A stretch of DNA of 10,002 bases from FEN-1297 sp964498065 (GTDB lineage Bacteria > Bacteroidota > Ignavibacteria > Ignavibacteriales > Ignavibacteriaceae): positions 1-10,002 of the forward strand of contig CAZCFZ010000126.1 in NCBI GenBank assembly GCA_964498065.1, read 5' to 3'. The position numbers and the translations under genes are program-made. Under the pieces are notes generated by a model. The model was given only the letters and a program-made list of their open reading frames with translations, did not search any database and was not told the DNA's origin. Shown one piece after another: positions 5,450-10,002 of the stretch. Numbering within the stretch: position 1 is the first letter of the stretch; every line of letters starts with the position of its first letter.

Positions 5450-6577
5450 TTACTTTCCTAATTTTCTTATAGTAATTTTATCATTAATAGTGCTGAGATT
5501 GATCAAAACTCCGCCGCCGTTAATTAAATAAGTAGCAGATGTAGTAAAGCCGTTATTTCCTTTTTCATAATTCTTGGCCGGGAAATCCGACTGAATCATT
5601 TTTTCTTCGTCCGAATCGCTGTGTTTTACTTCAGCTTTAATCGTTGCCTTTGCATTCGGATCAATTAAAAAATTGATTCTGCCGCTCAATGTAGAAATAT
5701 TGCTTTGTTCTTTTCCCGAAGGTGTTAATTCTGCATAAACATTACCGCTTGCAGTTTTCGCATCAATATTTCCCGAAATATTATAAAGCGCAATATTTCC
5801 TCCGAGAGTTTTTGCTTTAGCATATCCGCTGGCGCCGAGAAGTTTAATATTTCCGCCGTTTGTCCGGACATCCGCGCTGCCGCTGATTTTGCCTGTAGAA
5901 ATACTTCCGCCCAATGTAGAAACTTTTGCATTTCCGCCTACACTTCCTACATCAATATCGCCGCCGAAAGTTTTTGTATCCAAATCCTTACTAACATTTT
6001 TAATATTTATTGAGCCTCCCATTGTCCGTACTTCTCCTTTACCGTAGATATTTCCGACTTCCACGTTGCCGCCGTTTGTAGATAAATGCAGATTGCCGGA
6101 GATACTGCCGGTGTTAATATTGCCGCCGTTTGTTTTTACATTTGTTTTGCCTTTTACATCTTTTAAGGAGATGTTCCCTCCGGCAGAATATGCCTGTACC
6201 GTACCGGTAATATTATTATTCACCTCTATGTTGCCTGAATTTGTATTAAGATCCAGATTAAATTCCTCCGGAACGCTTATCTCTACATCGCTGCTTCCCC
6301 AGCTTCCCGCGCCTTTAAAATCAACGGTTACCGTATTGCCGGACTGCGAAATGTTCAATTGATCTCTATCTTCTTCGTCAACACCTTCAACCTTTACGGA
6401 AACTTCATTTTTATTCCATGTATAGATATTTATATCACCGGCCATAATTTCCACTTTTAATTGGCCGCCTTTGTTTACTTTAAAGGTCTTCGATACCTCG
6501 CTGTTGTTTCCTGCATATACGTAAAGCGATGCAGCAGCGAAAACAAAAAATACCACGAATAATTTGATTGCTTTCAT
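5450..6577 (-). CDS. Exported DUF4097 beta-solenoid repeat protein
   Basis: This is a 375-residue protein with a signal peptide at about 1-22 (hydrophobic core, LYVYA cleavage region) and no later membrane helix or lipobox cysteine, so it is periplasmic or secreted. Residues 30-110 are beta-rich. From 114 to about 282 a G-G-N-I type motif recurs at 114, 133, 151, 169, 187, 205, 223, 241, 259 and 277, exactly 18 residues apart from 133 on. That is typical of DUF4097 (putative adhesin) beta-solenoids. A non-repetitive C-terminal part (283-375) ends in a strand-rich region. The ATG at 6575-6577 overlaps the anti-sigma stop codon as ATGA, and AGGAGG lies 10 bases upstream inside the anti-sigma gene, so translation is probably coupled. 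DUF4097 genes commonly follow sigma/anti-sigma pairs; binding, adhesion or ligand sensing are possible roles, none proven. Confidence 0.88.
   Translation of the reverse strand: MKAIKLFVVFFVFAAASLYVYAGNNSEVSKTFKVNKGGQLKVEIMAGDINIYTWNKNEVSVKVEGVDEEDRDQLNISQSGNTVTVDFKGAGSWGSSDVEISVPEEFNLDLNTNSGNIEVNNNITGTVQAYSAGGNISLKDVKGKTNVKTNGGNINTGSISGNLHLSTNGGNVEVGNIYGKGEVRTMGGSINIKNVSKDLDTKTFGGDIDVGSVGGNAKVSTLGGSISTGKISGSADVRTNGGNIKLLGASGYAKAKTLGGNIALYNISGNIDAKTASGNVYAELTPSGKEQSNISTLSGRINFLIDPNAKATIKAEVKHSDSDEEKMIQSDFPAKNYEKGNNGFTTSATYLINGGGVLINLSTINDKITIRKLGK
5738..6238 (-). repeat. 54-bp-period coding repeat of the DUF4097 gene
   Basis: This DNA encodes about nine 18-residue solenoid turns (residues 114-280). 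It shows as recurring minus-strand GGNI codons (plus-strand forms such as ATATTGCCGCC or ATATTTCCTCC) every 54 bases. Unit sequences have diverged, so selection on the protein fold rather than recent duplication explains the pattern. Confidence 0.8.
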
Positions 6578-7524
6578 TGTAATTTATCCTCCTTTAATAG
6601 AGATGCTGCACGAATGCGTACATATTCGTTGTCATCATTTTTAACTTTTTGGTTTAATACTTTTAGAGTTTCTTCATTTATATTTCGACCGCTTAATTTG
6701 GCTGATGCCAGTCCGTTAATGGCCGCAATTCTTAAGGCTGAATTATCATCATGCTGGAGTACGTATAATAAACAGTCGTTTATTTCATTATCATAAGGGT
6801 ATTCCAATAATGCTTTCAGGGCCTCCCTTCTAACGGCAGGGTTGCTGTCGAATTTAAGTGCGGTAATTAAAGCTTGTTTAATTTTAGGATTTAGAGCTGT
6901 TCCCGTCTGATTTGCAAGTTCACTTACCGTTCTAATTCGTGCCCCGGGATTTTTTTCATTTAACAATGCTTCCGCTAAAATTTTTTGAATATTAGGATCA
7001 TCAATTTTCCCTTTCATTGTTATCTGCTTAACCGCATCAAAGGTAAATTCCACTTCACCGTTAAGGGATCCGTTATTTAAAAATCTGACATTTGTAATTT
7101 CCGTTCCCTTTCCGTTTGCAGCATTATTGTTACTTAAAATAACACCGTTCGATGCACCTGCAGAAAAAATTAGGTAGCCGAGTATGAAACCGGCAGCTAA
7201 CGAAAAAGCTCCGGCTAAGGCCGGCCGTTTATAAATCCAAAAATATTTTCTAACCGAGTTGAATAATTTTTTTACGATTGATTGTTTTGATAATTCATAA
7301 TCAAGCTTTTGAAAAAATTGCTGCCTCGCTTCCCGCAAAAAATTTTCTTCAACATCCTTTGTCTTATTTTCATTTATTAATGCATAAAATTTCGTAAGCC
7401 TTTCATATTCAAGCTGGCATTCGCTGCACTCTATCATATGCCTATGAAGTTCTTTCATTTCATCATCATTCAGTTCATTTAATAGTGCAAGCTGAATCAT
7501 TTCTTTAAAAACATTATGTTCCAT
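6574..7524 (-). CDS. Membrane anti-sigma factor with zinc finger and HEAT-like repeats
   Basis: Read from ATG 7522-7524 the product has 316 residues. Residues 29-36 hold H29-x3-C33-x2-C36, the zinc-binding anti-sigma (ZAS, zf-HC2) motif that holds an ECF sigma factor in the cytoplasm. A single membrane helix spans about 101-124. The outer part has a beta-like segment (about 140-175), then alpha-helical HEAT-like repeats (about 178-316) with recurring AVRREALKALL, ALRIAAINGLA and YVRIRAASLL patterns. An upstream TTG (7546-7548) would add eight residues, but ATG is preferred: AGGAG (7530-7534) lies five bases upstream and overlaps the sigma stop codon within GGAGTAGGAG. An eight-base gap separates it from the sigma gene. 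HEAT repeats as the periplasmic part suggest sensing by protein-protein contact (inference), perhaps with the downstream DUF4097 protein. Confidence 0.85.
   Translation of the reverse strand: MEHNVFKEMIQLALLNELNDDEMKELHRHMIECSECQLEYERLTKFYALINENKTKDVEENFLREARQQFFQKLDYELSKQSIVKKLFNSVRKYFWIYKRPALAGAFSLAAGFILGYLIFSAGASNGVILSNNNAANGKGTEITNVRFLNNGSLNGEVEFTFDAVKQITMKGKIDDPNIQKILAEALLNEKNPGARIRTVSELANQTGTALNPKIKQALITALKFDSNPAVRREALKALLEYPYDNEINDCLLYVLQHDDNSALRIAAINGLASAKLSGRNINEETLKVLNQKVKNDDNEYVRIRAASLLKEDKLQ
6588..6593 (-). promoter_or_regulatory. Shine-Dalgarno for the DUF4097 gene inside the anti-sigma coding sequence
   Basis: A perfect AGGAGG lies 10 bases before ATG 6575-6577 and within the last codons of the anti-sigma gene. 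Together with the ATGA stop/start overlap it favours coupled or re-initiated translation. It is the strongest ribosome binding site in the operon, hinting that the exported protein is made in excess over its regulator. Confidence 0.7.
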
Positions 7525-7532
7525 TTTATCTC

Positions 7533-8117
7533 CTACTCCTTTACCCAAAAGCTTTGAAGATGATCTCTCATTTTCTGTGTTGCCAAAAACAAATAATTTT
7601 TAACCGTCCCTTCCGTGCAATTCAATACCGAAGCAATTTCCTTAATTTTGTATCCCTGGTAATGTTTTAATGTAAATACCATTCTCTGCTGCGGCGAAAG
7701 CCTATCAAGACCACTTTCTATTTTAAAGGCTATTTCGGAACTCAGAGTCGGCATATCCGGAGTTTCGCCGTTTGTAATTGTATCGGATAACGGCCTCTGT
7801 TCGCCGTCGTCATCATCAAATTCCTCATCCAAAGAAGTGTACGCTAATTTCTTTTTCTGGGAACGATATGTCAGACAGACATTAGCCGTTATCCGGTAAA
7901 GCCATGTAGAAAATTCGCTCCGGAATTCAAACTTTTTAATTCCCTTAAAAACCCGCAGAAACACTTCCTGATATATATCCTTTGCATCTTCATTATTATT
8001 AATGAATGAGTAAGCAATCCCCAGTACATTTTTATCGTACCGGTAAATAATTTCCTTAAAGGCTGCCGCATCACCTTTTTGAGCGGCTATTATTAAGTTG
8101 TTTTCTTCTTTTGTCAT
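7533..8117 (-). CDS. ECF-family RNA polymerase sigma factor (RpoE-like)
   Basis: This 194-residue protein is of standard ECF length, with only sigma regions 2 and 4. Region 2 (about 10-88) contains DAKDIYQEVFLRVFK (44-58), the core polymerase and -10 recognition segment, then FRSEFSTWLYRITANVCL (65-82). A linker with an acidic run (EEFDDDDGEQ, 98-107) leads to region 4 (about 139-187), with LSPQQRMVFTLKHYQGYKIKEIA and the helix-turn-helix TEGTVKNYLFLATQKM (168-183) for -35 binding. It directs polymerase to a small regulon, probably including its own operon, and should be held by the anti-sigma factor encoded just downstream. The ATG at 8115-8117 is preceded by GGAAAGG two bases away, a close but usable Shine-Dalgarno. 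It is the first gene of a three-gene operon ending at the terminator near 5365. Confidence 0.95.
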   Translation of the reverse strand: MTKEENNLIIAAQKGDAAAFKEIIYRYDKNVLGIAYSFINNNEDAKDIYQEVFLRVFKGIKKFEFRSEFSTWLYRITANVCLTYRSQKKKLAYTSLDEEFDDDDGEQRPLSDTITNGETPDMPTLSSEIAFKIESGLDRLSPQQRMVFTLKHYQGYKIKEIASVLNCTEGTVKNYLFLATQKMRDHLQSFWVKE

Positions 8118-8147
8118 TGCCTTTCCATCTGGTTAATTAGACTATAA

Positions 8148-8155
8148 CAATTATA
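8148..8155 (-). promoter_or_regulatory. Candidate -7/-10 box upstream of the sigma operon
   Basis: On the minus strand TATAATTG lies 30 bases before the sigma factor start codon. It contains a perfect TATAAT and matches TAnnTTTG at all but one position. No good partner element was found 17-21 bases upstream, so the call is tentative; an ECF-type promoter with an unknown motif could also lie here. Confidence 0.3.
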
Positions 8156-8246
8156 AAAGGTTGGGGAAGAAGGAAAAATTGTATATTCATAATAAAAGAT
8201 TAATTATTGTTAGTAAATAATGTTTTTAGTAATATAAATCAATTAA

Positions 8247-8305
8247 GGATGCCGGATACCAGATTCAGGATAAAATCGGTATGATGTATCCTGCATCAGG
8301 CATCC
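8247..8305. repeat. Interrupted palindromic repeat (GGATGCC...GGCATCC)
   Basis: GGATGCC (8247-8253) is the exact complement of GGCATCC (8299-8305). Further in, GATTCAGGATA (8262-8272) faces TATCCTGCATC (8287-8297) at 10 of 11 positions, leaving a bulge of about eight bases (8254-8261) on the left arm and a 14-base loop. The left arm also repeats GGAT three times. It is G/C-richer than its surroundings and looks like a member of a dispersed repeat family. Confidence 0.6.
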
Positions 8306-8448
8306 CGTATCTTTAATATTATGAATATTTTCAAGCGATATAATATATCTATTCTTTTCTTTAATTTCTTAAACAATACTTTCCGGTTATTAATTATTAA
8401 ATCACGTTTTAATTAAATCCATTTGCTAAAAAAGTTAAAAATATTATC

Positions 8449-8477
8449 TTGACTTTATAAAATATCTCAGTTAAATA
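8449..8477 (+). promoter_or_regulatory. Weak candidate promoter for the reductase gene
   Basis: TTGACT (8449-8454) and TAAATA (8472-8477) are 17 bases apart, resembling -35 and -10 elements, 31 bases before the start codon. The -10 match is poor and the lineage-type TAnnTTTG box is absent; TCCATTTG near 8419 is one base off that consensus. Confidence 0.25.
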
Positions 8478-8508
8478 CTCAAATAAAAATTTCGGAGAGA
8501 TTAAAGTT

Positions 8509-9507
8509 ATGGCTAAAGCAAACGAAAAGAATAATTCTATAAAAATGAAAAAATTTGCAGGATCAGATGACCGAATATCTTTGCTCGGATTCGGATGCTG
8601 GGGAATAGGGAAAGCTATGTGGGTCGGTGCAGACGACACCGAATCAAAAAGAGCTCTAAGGAAAGCTGTTGACGAAGGGATTAATTTTTTCGACACTGCA
8701 CTGGTTTACGGCAACGGACACAGCGAAAAGTTAGTCGGAGAAATTGAAAAAGAATGCGGAAGACAATTATTCGTTGCTTCTAAAATTCCCTCAAAAAAAA
8801 GAGAATGGCCTGCAGCAAGTTCATCAACGCTAAAAGAATCGTTCCCTAAAAACCATATAATAAAAAGTACCGAAGAAAGCCTTAAAAATTTAAAAAGAGA
8901 TTACATTGATTTAATGCAATTCCATGTATGGAACGATAAGTGGGCAGACAATGATGAATGGAAAGAAGCCGTTAAAAAATTAAAGAAAGACGGCAAGGTA
9001 AGATTTTGGGGAATATCCATGAATGATAACCAGCCGTTAAACGGAATTGAAGCCGGGAAAACCGGGCTGATCGACAGTTTTCAGGTTATCTTTAACATCT
9101 TCGAACAAAAACCCGCAGAGAGACTTTTTCCTTTCTGCGTGGAAAATAATATAAGCATAATAGCAAGAGTTCCTTTTGATGAAGGTGCATTAACCGGCAA
9201 TGTCGATCCTTCTACCGAATTTCCGGTCGGTGATTTTAGAAACGACTACTTTCAGGGGAAAAGAAAAGTAGATGTCAAATTAAGAACGGATGAAATCTGG
9301 AATGATGTTAAATCGGAAACAAAATCACTTGCGGAAGCCGCATTAAGATTTATCATAAGTTTTGACGCGGTAACTTCAGTAATCCCGGGAATGAGAAAAG
9401 AAAAAAATCTTTTGGCTAATATCGCCAGCGTTAAGAATGGGGGGTTATCTCCAAAACTCCTTGAAGAACTTAAAGTGCACAGGTGGGATAAGAATTTTTA
9501 TGAATAA
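8509..9507 (+). CDS. Aldo/keto reductase
   Basis: This 332-residue soluble NAD(P)H-dependent oxidoreductase belongs to the aldo/keto reductase superfamily, which reduces aldehydes and ketones on a TIM barrel. The catalytic tetrad is visible as D62 and Y67 (FFDTALVYGNGHSE), K92 (ASKIPS) and H139 (LMQFHVW). The N-terminal strand has LLGFGCWGIG (25-34), and the C-terminal cofactor-binding segment is VIPGMRKEKNLLANI (291-305). The length is usual for the general-stress-protein-69-like group of bacterial reductases. The substrate cannot be read from the sequence. The ATG at 8509 has GGAGAG (8494-8499) nine bases upstream. A 16-base gap to the next gene suggests an operon with the LOG-family gene. 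It is divergent from the sigma operon, so shared control is possible but unsupported. Confidence 0.92.
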   Translation: MAKANEKNNSIKMKKFAGSDDRISLLGFGCWGIGKAMWVGADDTESKRALRKAVDEGINFFDTALVYGNGHSEKLVGEIEKECGRQLFVASKIPSKKREWPAASSSTLKESFPKNHIIKSTEESLKNLKRDYIDLMQFHVWNDKWADNDEWKEAVKKLKKDGKVRFWGISMNDNQPLNGIEAGKTGLIDSFQVIFNIFEQKPAERLFPFCVENNISIIARVPFDEGALTGNVDPSTEFPVGDFRNDYFQGKRKVDVKLRTDEIWNDVKSETKSLAEAALRFIISFDAVTSVIPGMRKEKNLLANIASVKNGGLSPKLLEELKVHRWDKNFYE

Positions 9508-9523
9508 ATTTTCCTGATCTAAT

Positions 9524-10002
9524 ATGAGAAAAACAATTACTGTATTCGGAAGTTCCCTGCCAAGGAGCAACGACGAAGAATATGAAACAGCTTATAATTT
9601 GGGAAGACTACTTGCACAAAAAGGATTTAATGTCTGTACCGGCGGATACCGGGGAATTATGGATGCGGTTTCCAAAGGCGCTGCTGAAAACGGTGGAGAA
9701 GCGATAGGGGTTACTGTTGACCTTTGGGGTGCGGTTCCAAGTAAATATTTAACTAAAGAAATAAAATGCAAAACCTTGTTTGAAAGAATTACAAAGCTGG
9801 TTGAACTTGGCGATGCATATGTAATTCTGCAGGGCGGGACAGGAACTTTACTTGAGCTGTCTGTTGTCTGGGAATTAATGAATAAAAATCTGCTTAAAAT
9901 AAAACCGGTTGTTTGTCATTCTAAAATGTGGAATGAGATTGTGGCAATTATGGAAAAGCAAATAGAGCATGAAGGAAGAAAGAACGGTTTGATTAAATGT
10001 GC
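9524..10002 (+). CDS. LOG-family nucleotide phosphoribohydrolase-like protein (partial)
   Basis: The first 159 codons are present; the gene runs off the right edge. The Rossmann-like fold starts with TVFGSS (6-11). GGYRGIMDAVSKGA (40-53) and QGGTGTLLELSVVWE (103-117) correspond to the two signature glycine motifs of the LOG / 'lysine decarboxylase-like' family (GGGxxGLM and PGGxGTxxE), which bind nucleoside monophosphates and cleave the base from ribose phosphate. The catalytic-type glutamate E111 is present, while Q103 replaces the usual proline. The motif style suggests one of the less-studied branches rather than the plant cytokinin-activating type. The ATG at 9524 lacks a strong Shine-Dalgarno and follows the reductase by 16 bases, so coupled expression is likely. 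Only a few tens of residues should be missing at the C-terminus. Confidence 0.85.
   Translation, partial: MRKTITVFGSSLPRSNDEEYETAYNLGRLLAQKGFNVCTGGYRGIMDAVSKGAAENGGEAIGVTVDLWGAVPSKYLTKEIKCKTLFERITKLVELGDAYVILQGGTGTLLELSVVWELMNKNLLKIKPVVCHSKMWNEIVAIMEKQIEHEGRKNGLIKC

Larger units (their letters stand above)
8118..8508. other. Divergent intergenic region between the sigma operon and the reductase gene
   Basis: This 391-bp AT-rich spacer contains no credible gene. It carries the leader and candidate promoter of the minus-strand sigma operon at its left, an A/T-only style inverted repeat near 8202-8220 (ATTATT/AATAAT), an interrupted palindrome at 8247-8305, and the candidate promoter and Shine-Dalgarno of the plus-strand reductase at its right. 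Confidence 0.6.

Noticed and set aside
5738..6238. CRISPR-like regular repetition
   Set aside because: The 54-bp period encodes 18-residue solenoid turns in frame with a strong DUF4097 gene; units have diverged and there is no repeat/spacer structure.
6066..6362. 98-codon plus-strand open frame opposite the DUF4097 gene
   Set aside because: It is an antisense shadow produced by the repetitive codon pattern; its proline- and valine-rich sequence has no domain or start signal.
8409..8696. 95-codon minus-strand open frame overlapping the reductase start
   Set aside because: It is antisense to the conserved N-terminal barrel of the reductase and has no convincing start signal.

Overview
The window reads as chromosomal DNA from an AT-rich, Gram-negative bacterium of the Bacteroidota/Ignavibacteriota/Chlorobiota kind. 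This is inference. It rests on a long-form RsgA, an ECF sigma / zinc-finger anti-sigma / DUF4097 trio, two promoters matching the Bacteroidota consensus (TTG, about 20 bp, TAnnTTTG), and an intergenic region packed with short palindromic repeats. No ribosomal RNA, tRNA, CRISPR array, phage gene or transposase was seen.

Left part, all minus strand. Positions 1-482 hold the first half of the ribosome-assembly GTPase RsgA. Then come a polytopic membrane protein with a metallopeptidase-like HEVIGH motif (832-1605), an AAA ATPase with a C-terminal DUF4143 module (1833-2996), and a secreted serine hydrolase with a class A beta-lactamase fold and an N-terminal extension (3248-4543). The ATPase gene has a perfect 12-bp inverted repeat over its predicted promoter and an unusually short predicted leader. 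It is also bracketed by two diverged copies of a 61-bp sequence (1630-1690 and 3183-3243).

Middle. Positions 4544-5449 hold no credible gene. They are a mosaic of a short tandem repeat, at least five hairpins and a 119-bp element with 15-bp terminal inverted repeats that resembles a MITE. A strong terminator hairpin at 5365-5401 closes the operon to its right.

Right part. Positions 8117 down to 5450 form a tight minus-strand operon: an ECF sigma factor, its probable membrane anti-sigma factor (zinc finger, one membrane helix, periplasmic HEAT-like repeats), and an exported DUF4097 protein with an 18-residue beta-solenoid repeat. Gene spacing (8-bp gap, then an ATGA overlap) implies translational coupling. 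The likely logic is an envelope-stress or surface-sensing circuit in which the sigma factor drives its own regulator and the exported repeat protein. Divergent from it, on the plus strand, an aldo/keto reductase (8509-9507) and a LOG-family nucleotide hydrolase-like gene (9524 to the window end) probably form a second operon. The divergent intergenic region carries another palindromic repeat (8247-8305).

No clearly new system is present. The best leads are the ATPase operator palindrome, the HEAT-repeat anti-sigma circuit and the palindromic repeat mosaic.
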